Shown: piece by piece, positions 54,917-63,252 of the stretch
How positions within the stretch are numbered: the stretch's first letter is position 1
Layout of the letters: each line of letters opens with the position of its first letter
Assembly (NCBI RefSeq): GCF_009914055.1
Contig: NZ_CP028271.1
Location: 2,790,001 to 2,854,000, forward strand
Direction of reading: 5' to 3'
DNA length: 64,000 nucleotides
DNA from: Mixta intestinalis
GTDB taxonomy: Bacteria; Pseudomonadota; Gammaproteobacteria; Enterobacterales; Enterobacteriaceae
Translations under genes and position numbers: made by a program
Notes under the pieces: model-generated
The model's input: only the letters and a program-made list of their open reading frames with translations
What the model was told of the DNA's origin: nothing
Databases searched by the model: none

Positions 54917-56011
54917 TTACTGAGCGACCGGCTTACCGGCGCGAACGAAAATAGGTTTGGTGACTTTAACCGGCATTTCCCGGTTGCGAATCTGGACAAT
55001 GGCGTGGTCGCCGATGCCTGCCGGAACACGGGCCAGCGCGATGCTGCAACCCAGCGTCGGCGAAAAGGAACCACTGGTAATGATCCCCTGCTGGAGATTG
55101 CCCTGCGCATCGGTAAAGTGAACCGGCAACTCGTTACGCAATACGCCTTTCTCCGTCATAATCAGGCCAACCAGCTTATCGGTGCCTTTTTCACGCTGAA
55201 GTTCCAGCGCCTCGCGGCCGATAAACTGTCGATCGTTGGGTTCCCAGCAGATAGTCCAGCCCATATTCGCCGCCAGCGGCGAAACGCCTTCATCCATCTC
55301 CTGCCCATACAGGTTCATTCCCGATTCCAGCCGCAGCGTATCGCGGGCGCCCAGTCCGGCCGGTTTTACCCCCGCCGCCAGCAGGCGCTGCCACAGATCG
55401 GCAGCCTGATCGTTGGGTAACGCAATTTCATAACCGCTTTCACCGGTATAACCGGTAGTGGCGATAAACCAGCCATCGGCTTCAACGCCAAAGAATGGCT
55501 TCATGCCGCTAACGGCCTGACGCTGTGCCTCGCTAAACGCCGTCTGTGCCTTTTGCTGTGCTTCAGGCCCCTGTACGGCAATCAGCGCTAAGTCATTCCG
55601 TTCCTGTAACGTAACGCTGAAGGGAAGCGCATGTTCGTTAATCCATGCCAGATCCTTATCGCGCGTGGCGGAGTTAACCACCAGACGAAACCAGTTTTCG
55701 CTCATAAAGTAAACGATCAGATCGTCAATCACGCCGCCGGAGGCGTTCAGCATTGCACTGTAAAGCGCTTTGCCCGGCTGCGTCAGACGCGCGACGTCGT
55801 TAGCCAGCAGGATGCGTAGAAACTCGCGGGTACGCTCGCCGTGCAGATCGACAATAGTCATATGGGAAACATCAAACATACCGGCATCGTTACGTACCGC
55901 ATGGTGTTCATCCATCTGCGATCCGTAATGCAGCGGCATCATCCAGCCGTGGAAATCGACCATGCGGGCACCGCAGGCCTGATGCTGTTCATACAAAGGA
56001 GTCTGCTTCAT
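54917..56011 (-). CDS. gcvT: aminomethyltransferase, glycine cleavage T protein
   Basis: The T protein transfers the one-carbon unit from aminomethyl-lipoyl-GcvH to tetrahydrofolate, releasing ammonia. The 364-aa length equals E. coli. Folate-binding and catalytic regions are intact: FDVSHMTIVDLHG (catalytic Asp), TGYTGESGYEIALP and LGARDTLRLESGMNLYG. First gene of gcvTHP; in E. coli this operon is activated by GcvA and Lrp and repressed by PurR. No glycine riboswitch is visible in the leader. Confidence 0.97.
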   Translation of the reverse strand: MKQTPLYEQHQACGARMVDFHGWMMPLHYGSQMDEHHAVRNDAGMFDVSHMTIVDLHGERTREFLRILLANDVARLTQPGKALYSAMLNASGGVIDDLIVYFMSENWFRLVVNSATRDKDLAWINEHALPFSVTLQERNDLALIAVQGPEAQQKAQTAFSEAQRQAVSGMKPFFGVEADGWFIATTGYTGESGYEIALPNDQAADLWQRLLAAGVKPAGLGARDTLRLESGMNLYGQEMDEGVSPLAANMGWTICWEPNDRQFIGREALELQREKGTDKLVGLIMTEKGVLRNELPVHFTDAQGNLQQGIITSGSFSPTLGCSIALARVPAGIGDHAIVQIRNREMPVKVTKPIFVRAGKPVAQ

Positions 56012-56678
56012 AACATTCCTGTGCGTTAACGGGTTGAGTAGACGCTAAATGTCGCTAAAACGTCCGACGCAAACGTTGTCTTTGCCCTGACGTTACCACT
56101 GAACGGCAGGATTAACCATAAGCTAAACGAAGGCGAATCATGCCGGGTGACGTTCAGGACTCAGAGGATTGTGCAGAACTTTTCACTAAAAAAATGCGTA
56201 GTAAGACACATAACAAGCAACAGAAACGTAACAACGCAGGTTAAATACCAGTCATTCACTAAATAACGAAAAATTTGCCTGACAACGAATCGCCTCCAAC
56301 ATAACTAAAACTAATGCGAAGACGAGGGTAAAATTAGAATTTTTCAAACGAGCGAACAGAAAGCGTGCAGATGCACTTTGGTAGTGCAAGCGGAGTTTCA
56401 CGTTTGGTTTGGTTTGGTTTGGTTTGGTTTGGTTTGGTTTGGTTTGGGAGAAAGTATTGCTGTGAGCAGTCGTTGCCTGCCATATGAACAAAAAGATAAA
56501 TAACAGTTACATTGTAGGCGTGTTTACTACCGAACAAACTGTAACAACCCCGACTGTTGTGAGGTAAACCAAACAACGTGCTTACAGCTGTTGCATAATC
56601 CAGTGAGAGCGTACACTCAACTTTGTGAATTAATAAACTTTAGTTAGTTATAATTTCAAATTTTAGCAATAATTTTAT
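56012..56678. other. gcvT upstream region, 667 bp without a supported gene
   Basis: Holds the gcvT promoter (minus strand) and, in its AT-rich middle, a pentanucleotide tract. Two minus-strand frames run through the tract (56252-56491 and 56334-56576), and both owe their openness to the repeat. Neither has a convincing ribosome site or a known family, so I do not call them genes. Confidence 0.6.
56403..56447. repeat. pentanucleotide microsatellite, nine copies of TTTGG
   Basis: Nine perfect head-to-tail TTTGG units (45 bp), with no interruption. A 5-bp unit changes reading frame on each gain or loss; on the minus strand all three frames translate as a repeated QTKPN-type peptide. Perfect tracts of this length usually change by slipped-strand mispairing. 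Confidence 0.97.
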
Positions 56679-56993
56679 CTACTCTTTTATTTTATACATA
56701 AATGCCTTGTAGCCGAGCTTTACCTGCTTCGCAAAACAAAATACAACCGCAACAACCATCAATGCGATGAGATAACTGAAGATCATCTCTCCATTCTGGA
56801 AATTTATTGTATAAATGACGCCGGACAGAATTAACAAGGTAATTATAAGCATCACGGTAAATCGGCTTCTGAGCTTATGCAGAAGCTTCAGGTAGGTTGT
56901 ACCATCGCGCTTCAAATATTCCCGCATCACGGCAAGATCCTTACTGGTAAATCCATTTTTAACCAGTTGTTCTTCTATTTCGAAACTGTTCAT
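56679..56993 (-). CDS. small two-helix membrane protein, hypothetical
   Basis: A 104-aa protein I do not recognise. The first 40 residues are soluble and charged (NSFEIEEQLVKNGFTSKDLAVMREYLKRDG). Two hydrophobic segments follow, roughly 46-64 (VMLIITLLILSGVIYTINF) and 70-89 (IFSYLIALMVVAVVFCFAKQ), with a basic tail (KLGYKAFMYKIKE). GGGAG at 7-nt spacing before the ATG supports expression. AT-rich and not present at this place in E. coli. Function unknown. Confidence 0.8.
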   Translation of the reverse strand: MNSFEIEEQLVKNGFTSKDLAVMREYLKRDGTTYLKLLHKLRSRFTVMLIITLLILSGVIYTINFQNGEMIFSYLIALMVVAVVFCFAKQVKLGYKAFMYKIKE

Positions 56994-56999
56994 GGCTTT

Positions 57000-57386
57000 A
57001 CTCCCGCAGTCCCTGATTTTTATAAAAGCACTTTCGCTTTGCTGTACGTCAGCTTATATGCGTCATACGGACGTTAGCGTCACGATTCCCTAAAGGTGGT
57101 ACCAGTAACGGGGTCAGAGTCAGTAAAAAACCGGCAGGCAGTTTTAAATATACCTGATATGACCCTGTAATAACCTGGACAAACCGGATATATCTTTATC
57201 CTAACGCCAGGTCGGGGCTTATAATGTGCCAAAGGTCAGTATCTGGCGCTTCTGATAAACTCAGACTTTTATACTATATACAGGCTATTACGATGAATTT
57301 TGCACCTGTGTTATCACGATAAAACCAGACGAAAGAACGAAATTCTCTTTATTTTCCGATAATCATGCTGGATTTGAGCCATTAAA
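57000..57386. other. gene-free stretch between the small membrane protein gene and ubiI
   Basis: About 390 bp with no supported ORF. The first part must hold the promoter of the upstream minus-strand gene. The rest (57100-57380) shows neither strong hairpins nor repeats; GGTACCAGTAACGGGGTCAG at 57097 looks like the sort of edge left by a decayed mobile element, but I cannot assign it. Confidence 0.4.
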
Positions 57387-57406
57387 AAAGGGCCTTCCGG
57401 CCCTTT
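57387..57406 (-). terminator. intrinsic terminator of ubiI
   Basis: AAAGGGCC-TTCC-GGCCCTTT, an 8-bp stem; on the minus strand it is followed by TTTTTT, 13 bp after the ubiI stop. Ends the pepP-ubiH-ubiI operon. Confidence 0.85.
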
Positions 57407-57418
57407 AAATAACAGACA

Positions 57419-58618
57419 TTATCTTAGCCATTCAGGTAAATCGTGAAGCCCCATCGCCTGTTTTAACAGACGCGGCTTAACGCCCGGCAAAGTATCGGCT
57501 AACCGCAGGCCAACATCGCGCAACAGTTTTTTTGCCGGATTATTGCCGGCAAACAGCTCGCGGAATCCCTGCATCCCAGCCAGCATCATTGCCGCGCTTT
57601 GCTTGCGGCTGCGTTCGTAACGACGCAGATAAAGATGCTGACCAATATCTTTACCCTGTTGATGCAGGCGACGGATTTCTCCGGTCAGTTCAGCTGCATC
57701 CATAAAGCCCAGGTTTACGCCCTGTCCGGCCAGCGGATGGATGGTATGCGCCGCATCGCCAACCAGCGCCAGCCGATGAGCAGCAAACTGGCGCGCATAG
57801 CGTGCCGTCAGTGGAAAGGTCTGCCGTTCACTTTCCACTTCGCACAGGCCAAGACGCATATCAAAGGCAACTGAAAGCTGCTGATTAAATAACGCAGCGG
57901 GCATATCGCGCAGACGGGTAGCTTCCTGAGGTGACACGGACCAGACGATAGAACAGAGATGCAGATCGCTGAGCGGCAAAAAAGCCAGAATCCCTTCGCC
58001 GTGAAATACCTGACGCGCCACCGCCTGATGTGGCTGGGCGGTGCGGATATTCGCTACCAGCGCGTGATGTTCATAATCCCAAAAGGTTAACGGGATATCC
58101 GCTTTGTTACGCAGCCAGGAATGGGCACCGTCTGCGCCAATTAGCAGGCGAGCACTCATCATGCTGCCATCCTGCAAAGTGATAAAGGCTTCGTTATCGC
58201 CAAAGGCGACCTGCTGTAGCTCAGCGGGTGCCAGCAAGGTAATATCGCTCAGCTGCTGCGCACGCTGCCACAGCGCCTGATGAATCACCTGATTTTCGAT
58301 AATGTAACCTAAATGACTGATGCCCTGCGGCTCATCAAATTCAATGCGTCCAAAGCTATCGCGATCCCATACCTCCATACCATGATAGCTACTGGCGCGT
58401 AGAGCCAGGATCGACGACCAGACATCAAGATGCTGTAACAGGCGTTCACTGGCTGCGTTGATCGCAGAAACACGCAGGCCATGCGGCTCGCTGGCATTAA
58501 AGGCTTTCGGGGCCGATTTTTCCAGCACTGCGACACGCAGCCCACAGCCCTGCAATCCGCAGGCAACGGCCAGCCCGACCATACCGCCGCCAGCGATTAC
58601 CACGTCATAAGTTTGCAT
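57419..58618 (-). CDS. ubiI: 2-octaprenylphenol 5-hydroxylase UbiI (VisC)
   Basis: A flavin monooxygenase that introduces the C5 hydroxyl in aerobic ubiquinone synthesis. The 399-aa protein (E. coli 400) has the FAD dinucleotide fold DVVIAGGGMVGLAVACGL at the N-terminus, the DG motif in RLLIGADGAHSWLRNKA and the GD motif VGDAAHTIHPLAGQGVNLGF. 13 bp after ubiH in the operon ygfB-pepP-ubiH-ubiI. Confidence 0.96.
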   Translation of the reverse strand: MQTYDVVIAGGGMVGLAVACGLQGCGLRVAVLEKSAPKAFNASEPHGLRVSAINAASERLLQHLDVWSSILALRASSYHGMEVWDRDSFGRIEFDEPQGISHLGYIIENQVIHQALWQRAQQLSDITLLAPAELQQVAFGDNEAFITLQDGSMMSARLLIGADGAHSWLRNKADIPLTFWDYEHHALVANIRTAQPHQAVARQVFHGEGILAFLPLSDLHLCSIVWSVSPQEATRLRDMPAALFNQQLSVAFDMRLGLCEVESERQTFPLTARYARQFAAHRLALVGDAAHTIHPLAGQGVNLGFMDAAELTGEIRRLHQQGKDIGQHLYLRRYERSRKQSAAMMLAGMQGFRELFAGNNPAKKLLRDVGLRLADTLPGVKPRLLKQAMGLHDLPEWLR

Positions 58619-58631
58619 TGAAATCCTCTTT

Positions 58632-59810
58632 TCAGCGCGCTACCCAGCCCAGCGTTCGCTCCGCCAGGCGGTTACGCAGCCAGGGTAAATTGTCCATTGT
58701 CATCAGGCCAAGATTACGTCCAACAACCAGCGGCAGATAGCGATTGGCGAAGATACGCACCAGTCCATCGGTGATGCCGATCGTGGCATTGCGATCCGGC
58801 ATTCGCCGTTGGTTATAGCGTTGCAGCACGGCAAAGCTGCCGGGATCCTGCTGCTGACGCCAGGCGGATGCCAACGTTTCAGCCAGCGACATCACATCGC
58901 GCATACCAAGATTAAAGCCTTGTCCGGCGATAGGATGCAGCGTTTGCGCCGCGTTACCCACCAGCGCCAGCCGGTGCGCCACTGTTTGACTGGCCTTTTG
59001 CAGCGTTAAAGGATAGCTGTGACGCTGTCCTACCTGAGTGAAACGCCCCAAACGCCAGCCGAAAGCCTGCTGTAACGCAGCTAAAAACTCCGCATCGCTC
59101 CAGGCATCAATACGCGCTTTTTCTTCTGGAGGATGGCACCAGACCAGCGAGCTACGCCCGTCAGACATCGGCAACAGCGCCAGCGGGCCGTTCTGCGTAA
59201 ACCGCTCGAACGCCCGGCCCTGATGCGCAATTTGCGTGGTAACATTGGCGATAACGGCAAGCTGTTGGTAATCCTCGCTGCGCCACTGAACGCCACAGGC
59301 CGCGGCGGTACGTGAACGCGAGCCGTCTGCCGCTACCAGCAGCTGCCCTTCCAGCCGTTCTCCACTGTTCAGGGTAACGCTTACACCATCCTGACGTTGT
59401 TCTACCTTGCTAACGCGTTCAGGGCAGCGCAAAGTCACGCCGGGCGCTTTACGCAACAGCTGATACAGGCGGTTGCCCACTTCGTGCAGTTCTACCACAT
59501 TGCCCAGCGCGCTTACGCCATAGTCGCTGGCATCAATATTAACGAAACCGGCATGACCACGATCGCTAACGTGTACATGCGTAATTGGCGTGGCGCATTG
59601 CGCCAGCGCGGGCCACAGATTGATTGCCGTCAACTGCCGACAGGTGCCTTCCGCCAGCGCGATTGCTCGCCCGTCATAACCGGGATGCGCCCGGTCGCCC
59701 GGCGCTACCGCCTCAATAACCGTGACCGGCAAGGCACCCTGAGTCAGATGCGAAATCGCCAGCGCCAAAGTTGCGCCAGCCATGCCGCCACCCGCTACGA
59801 TTACGCTCAT
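58632..59810 (-). CDS. ubiH: 2-octaprenyl-6-methoxyphenol hydroxylase UbiH
   Basis: The C1 hydroxylase of ubiquinone synthesis, paralogous to UbiI. 392 aa, as in E. coli. FAD-binding VIVAGGGMAGATLALAI, DG motif LLVAADGSRSRTAAACG and GD motif LVGNAAQTLHPIAGQGFNLGMRD. The start overlaps the pepP stop by 4 bp. Both hydroxylases belong to the soluble Ubi complex. Confidence 0.96.
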   Translation of the reverse strand: MSVIVAGGGMAGATLALAISHLTQGALPVTVIEAVAPGDRAHPGYDGRAIALAEGTCRQLTAINLWPALAQCATPITHVHVSDRGHAGFVNIDASDYGVSALGNVVELHEVGNRLYQLLRKAPGVTLRCPERVSKVEQRQDGVSVTLNSGERLEGQLLVAADGSRSRTAAACGVQWRSEDYQQLAVIANVTTQIAHQGRAFERFTQNGPLALLPMSDGRSSLVWCHPPEEKARIDAWSDAEFLAALQQAFGWRLGRFTQVGQRHSYPLTLQKASQTVAHRLALVGNAAQTLHPIAGQGFNLGMRDVMSLAETLASAWRQQQDPGSFAVLQRYNQRRMPDRNATIGITDGLVRIFANRYLPLVVGRNLGLMTMDNLPWLRNRLAERTLGWVAR

Positions 59811-61129
59811 GCCTGACGCGCTGCCGCCATCAGCGCTTCGATTGCGTCAGCATCTTTTACCACGCTATCGGTAAGATTCTCGTTGCCCTGCTCGGTGATC
59901 AATATGTCATCCTCAATACGAATACCGATACCCCGATATTCCACCGGGACTTTAGCATCCGGCGCGATATACAGGCCTGGCTCAACGGTCAAGACCATGC
60001 CCGGCTCAAGGATGCGCCCCCGATCCGGCGTACCGTAGTGCCCGACGTCATGCACGTCCAGCCCCAGCCAGTGGCTCAGGCCATGCATATAAAACTGCCG
60101 ATGCGCATTCTCCGCAATTAACAGTTCAACCTCGCCCTGCAAAATACCCAGCTTAACGAGGCCGGTGACCATAATCCGCACGACTTCTTCGTTAACGTCA
60201 CGGATGCTGGTGCCGGGACGAAACAGCTCGAGCGCCTTATAAAGTGAAGCCAGCACGATGTCGTAAATCGCCCGCTGCGGCGCGGTAAATTTACCGTTGA
60301 CCGGGAAGGTACGGGTGATATCGCCCGCGTAGCCGTCAAGCTCGCAGCCAGCATCGATCAGCACTAAATCGCCGTCGCGCAGTTCGCTCTCGTTTTCGGT
60401 GTAGTGAAGAATGCAGCCGTTTTCACCGCCGCCAACGATAGTGTTATAGGAAGGATGCTGCGCGCCGTGGCGGGTAAACTCATGATGGATTTCTCCGGCC
60501 AGCTGGTATTCAAACATACCCGGACAGCAGACCTGCATGGCTCGCGTATGCGCCATCGCGCTAACTTTCCCGGCGCGGCGCAGGATCTCCTGCTCTTCCG
60601 GCCCTTTGAATAAGCGCATCTCATGTACCCAGGGACGCCAGTCGGTGAGCGTATCCGGTGCCTGAAGATTTTGCCGGAAGCCGCGACGCAGCTTATCCAG
60701 CGCACTGAACAGGATACGGTCAGCAAACGCATATTCACCCTGCGCATGATAAACCACAGCCAAACCGTTCAACAGCTGATGTAGCTGCTCATCTAACGCA
60801 TCCCACGGCAGCGCCCGATCGACGCCCAGCTTTTCAGGGGCCGCTTCCTGACCGAGACGACGCCCAAACCAGGTTTCCGCCTGCTTATCGCGCACGCGGT
60901 TAAACAGCACGCTGTGGTTGTGGGTTTCATCGCTCTTAATCAGGATCAGCAGCGCTTCAGGCTCATTAAAGCCGGTGAAGTACCAGAAATCACTGTTCTG
61001 GCGGAAAGGGTATTCCGTATCCGCGCTACGCGTCGTCTCTGGCGCAGCGAAAATCAGCGCCGCACTGCCTGAAGCCATACGCGCCAGCAACGCCTGGCGG
61101 CGCTGCAAAAAAGTATCCAGCGTTATCAT
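59807..61129 (-). CDS. pepP: Xaa-Pro aminopeptidase
   Basis: PepP removes the N-terminal residue from peptides with proline in second position. The 440-aa protein (E. coli 441) is an M24 dinuclear manganese enzyme: metal ligands in LIDAGCELDGYAGDITRTFPV (two Asp), HGLSHWLGLDVHDVGHYG (His), LTVEPGLYI (Glu) and GIGIRIEDDILIT (Glu). The first gene-pair overlap with ubiH mirrors E. coli. Confidence 0.97.
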   Translation of the reverse strand: MITLDTFLQRRQALLARMASGSAALIFAAPETTRSADTEYPFRQNSDFWYFTGFNEPEALLILIKSDETHNHSVLFNRVRDKQAETWFGRRLGQEAAPEKLGVDRALPWDALDEQLHQLLNGLAVVYHAQGEYAFADRILFSALDKLRRGFRQNLQAPDTLTDWRPWVHEMRLFKGPEEQEILRRAGKVSAMAHTRAMQVCCPGMFEYQLAGEIHHEFTRHGAQHPSYNTIVGGGENGCILHYTENESELRDGDLVLIDAGCELDGYAGDITRTFPVNGKFTAPQRAIYDIVLASLYKALELFRPGTSIRDVNEEVVRIMVTGLVKLGILQGEVELLIAENAHRQFYMHGLSHWLGLDVHDVGHYGTPDRGRILEPGMVLTVEPGLYIAPDAKVPVEYRGIGIRIEDDILITEQGNENLTDSVVKDADAIEALMAAARQA

Positions 61130-61177
61130 CCGTATCTTCTCCCTGAGTGAGGCCGTTACGCGGCACCAGTAAAACGA

Positions 61178-61765
61178 TCAGTGCAGCGTCGGCTTTTTCA
61201 CTTCCGGCGCGGTAGGCATTACCGACGGGTTGAATGTTTCGTAGCACAGCAGCGCGGCAACACGAACATACTCAACCACCTCTTCCAGCGACTGCTCCAG
61301 CTCTTCCTGATCGTCCTCTTTATCATAGCCAAGCTGGGCGATGGTGCGCAGGTCGTCGATCGCTTCGCCCGCCTCACCCTTCACTTTATCAAGTTTCGGC
61401 TGCGTGACGCCCAGCCCCAGCAGGAAATGGTTCACCCAACCGGCCAGCGCATCGGCACGGTCAAAAACACTGCTCTCCTCCTCTTCAGGCAGCATTAGCT
61501 GGAACAGAAAGCCTTCTTCTTCCAGCGTATCCTGAATATGCGCATGCAACATCTGTAACGGCTGCGCCAGAGACTGAGAAAAGGCCAGGCCTTCGTTGGT
61601 CAGATCGTGTACCAGCGTTTTCCAGCTGTAATCTCTATTGCCACCGCAGACAATGCCGCTGATCAAGCCGTGCATTTCAGCCGGTGTCATTCCCACGCCC
61701 TGCTGATTAAGGGCGGATGCCAGCGCCTGATAGCCCGGCTGTGTGTTATCTGTAGACATACGCAT
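61178..61765 (-). CDS. ygfB: UPF0149-family protein YgfB
   Basis: A 195-aa acidic, helical protein (E. coli 192) of family UPF0149, characterised by MHGLISGIVCGG near the N-terminus and WVNHFLLGLG in the middle. The function in Enterobacterales is not established; in Pseudomonas a homologue affects beta-lactamase regulation. First gene of the ygfB-pepP-ubiH-ubiI operon, divergent from zapA. An ATG six bases downstream is an alternative start. Confidence 0.94.
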   Translation of the reverse strand: MRMSTDNTQPGYQALASALNQQGVGMTPAEMHGLISGIVCGGNRDYSWKTLVHDLTNEGLAFSQSLAQPLQMLHAHIQDTLEEEGFLFQLMLPEEEESSVFDRADALAGWVNHFLLGLGVTQPKLDKVKGEAGEAIDDLRTIAQLGYDKEDDQEELEQSLEEVVEYVRVAALLCYETFNPSVMPTAPEVKKPTLH

Positions 61766-61928
61766 TCATCATCGTTGGCGGATTAAGTTCGTGTTATGCT
61801 ACCACCAGGTGCCTTGAGGTTTCCAGAAAGGGCTTGTTTCTTCATACAAGGGTAGATATAGTGGCGCCCCTTCTGAGCCAGAGCAGGTTCAGAGCGATGC
61901 GGGCGCAGTAATCAGTCAGGAAGGTGGC

Positions 61929-62258
61929 ATGTCTGCACAACCGGTAGATATTCAGATTTTTGGACGTTCATTGCGCGTGAATTGTCCGCCTGAACAGCAA
62001 GATGCTCTGAACGCAGCTGCAGAAGATCTTAATCAGCGGTTGCAAGATCTGAAAGTTCGCACTAGAGTCACAAATACAGAGCAGCTGGTGTTTATCGCTG
62101 CGTTGAATATTTGTCATGAGCTGGCGCAGGAAAAGGTGAAAACCCGCGACTACGCTGCTAACATGGAACAACGCATTCGTATGCTGCAGCAGACTATTGA
62201 ACAGGCGTTGCTTGAACAAGGTCGCATAACTGAGCGCCAGGGCGCAAAGTTCGAATAA
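61929..62258 (+). CDS. zapA: cell division protein ZapA
   Basis: ZapA crosslinks FtsZ filaments and recruits ZapB to the Z ring. 109 aa, as in E. coli. The N-terminal globular domain (VDIQIFGRSLRVNCPPEQQDALNAAAEDLNQRL) is followed by a long coiled coil (about residues 55-105) that forms the antiparallel tetramer. A good ribosome site AGGAAGG precedes the ATG. Transcription may continue into 6S RNA. Confidence 0.96.
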   Translation: MSAQPVDIQIFGRSLRVNCPPEQQDALNAAAEDLNQRLQDLKVRTRVTNTEQLVFIAALNICHELAQEKVKTRDYAANMEQRIRMLQQTIEQALLEQGRITERQGAKFE

Positions 62259-62305
62259 AACTTTACGGCCTGCTGTAATACAAGATACAGTGGCGGTGAA
62301 GTACA

Positions 62306-62489
62306 ATTTCTCTGAGATGTTTGCAAGTGGGCCAGTCCCCTGAGCCGATATTTCAAAACCACAGAATGTGGCGCTCCGCAACCTGTGTGCATGCCCGGCC
62401 CGTCCGGGAAGCCTGATGGTTACGACGACACATTCACCTTGAACCAAGGGTTCAAGGGTTACAGCCTACGGCGGCATCTCGGAGATTCC
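62306..62489 (+). ncRNA. ssrS: 6S RNA
   Basis: A 184-nt RNA that mimics an open promoter and sequesters sigma-70 RNA polymerase in stationary phase. The ends ATTTCTCTGAGATGTTTGCA and CGGCGGCATCTCGGAGATTCC pair to close the stem, and the central bubble region (CACATTCACCTTGAACCAAG, GGTTCAAGGGTTACAGCC) is identical to E. coli. The usual zapA-ssrS-fau order is conserved; in E. coli the RNA is processed from a transcript that includes fau. Confidence 0.96.
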
Positions 62490-62604
62490 TTTCTTTATCC
62501 TTAAGTTAATATCTGTTTTCTCAATACCGACCCGGTCGGCGTCTTGAAAACCCTCGCCCCTGGTGTGTTATAGTCGCACCATATCCGCAGGCGCAGGAAT
62601 CCCC

Positions 62605-63198
62605 ATGGCTTTATCTCAAAGTGATCGTCAGGAAATTCGTAACCATGTGCGCCGGTTACGACGCGGTTTAAGCACCGCTCAGCAAACGCTGGCGGCAGAC
62701 AGCATTGCTGAACACGCACTGCATATTGAGCCGGTAGATCGGGCGCAGCATATTGCGTTATTTCTCTCCGTTGATGGTGAACTTAATACTCGCCCGCTGA
62801 TTGCCCGACTCTGGCAGCAGCAAAAGCAGGTCTACCTGCCCGTTTTGCACCCCTTCTCGCCGGGTAATTTAATTTTTGTGCGCTATACGCCGGAAACTAT
62901 TTTATCACCGAACCGGGTACACATCCCGGAGCCACCGCTGGATGTCAGGCACATTATTCCTCTCGACGAGCTGGACGTGATGTTTGTTCCTCTGGTGGCG
63001 TTCGATCGTCACGGGCAACGGCTCGGCATGGGCGGCGGTTTCTACGATCGCACCTTGCAAAACTGGCAGGAGCATCGCTTTTTACCGATTGGCCTGGCGC
63101 ATGACTGCCAGCGGGTAGAAAAGCTGCCGAGCGCCGAATGGGATATCCCGTTACCGGCTATTCTGACGCCTTCGCACTTCTGGCAGTGGGAAATATAA
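62605..63198 (+). CDS. fau: 5-formyltetrahydrofolate cyclo-ligase
   Basis: Converts 5-formyl-THF to 5,10-methenyl-THF with ATP, recycling an inhibitory folate. From ATG 62605 (AGGA upstream) the protein has 197 aa; the frame is open to 62563. Signature residues: RRGLSTAQQ near the N-terminus, the substrate region HIPEPP and the C-terminal MFVPLVAFDRHGQRLGMGGGFYDRTL. Also known as ygfA; linked to 6S RNA and persister formation in E. coli. Confidence 0.95.
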   Translation: MALSQSDRQEIRNHVRRLRRGLSTAQQTLAADSIAEHALHIEPVDRAQHIALFLSVDGELNTRPLIARLWQQQKQVYLPVLHPFSPGNLIFVRYTPETILSPNRVHIPEPPLDVRHIIPLDELDVMFVPLVAFDRHGQRLGMGGGFYDRTLQNWQEHRFLPIGLAHDCQRVEKLPSAEWDIPLPAILTPSHFWQWEI

Positions 63199-63226
63199 AA
63201 CGCCACCCCGCAGGCAGGATGGCGTT
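63199..63226 (-). terminator. terminator between fau and serA
   Basis: AACGCCA (63199-63205) and TGGCGTT (63220-63226) pair, with further CC/GG contacts. On the minus strand the stem is followed by TTATATTT, so it serves serA; on the plus strand it may also stop fau. Confidence 0.65.
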
Positions 63227-63252
63227 GGCAGAATAAAAAACCTTTTCGTCAA

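Noticed and set aside
56012..56260. Glycine riboswitch upstream of gcvT
   Set aside because: No tandem glycine-aptamer sequence could be recognised; E. coli relatives use GcvA, GcvR and Lrp.
56252..56576. Genes encoding QTKPN-repeat proteins
   Set aside because: The frames exist mainly because of the TTTGG tract; starts are weak and the flanking peptides resemble nothing known. Kept only as a switchable possibility in the findings.
57097..57116. Remnant of an insertion sequence
   Set aside because: A suggestive GGGGTCAG-type edge, but no inverted repeats, target duplication or transposase fragment could be found.
63199..63252. SibC-type sRNA/toxin between fau and serA
   Set aside because: Only 54 bp separate the genes and they are filled by a terminator hairpin.
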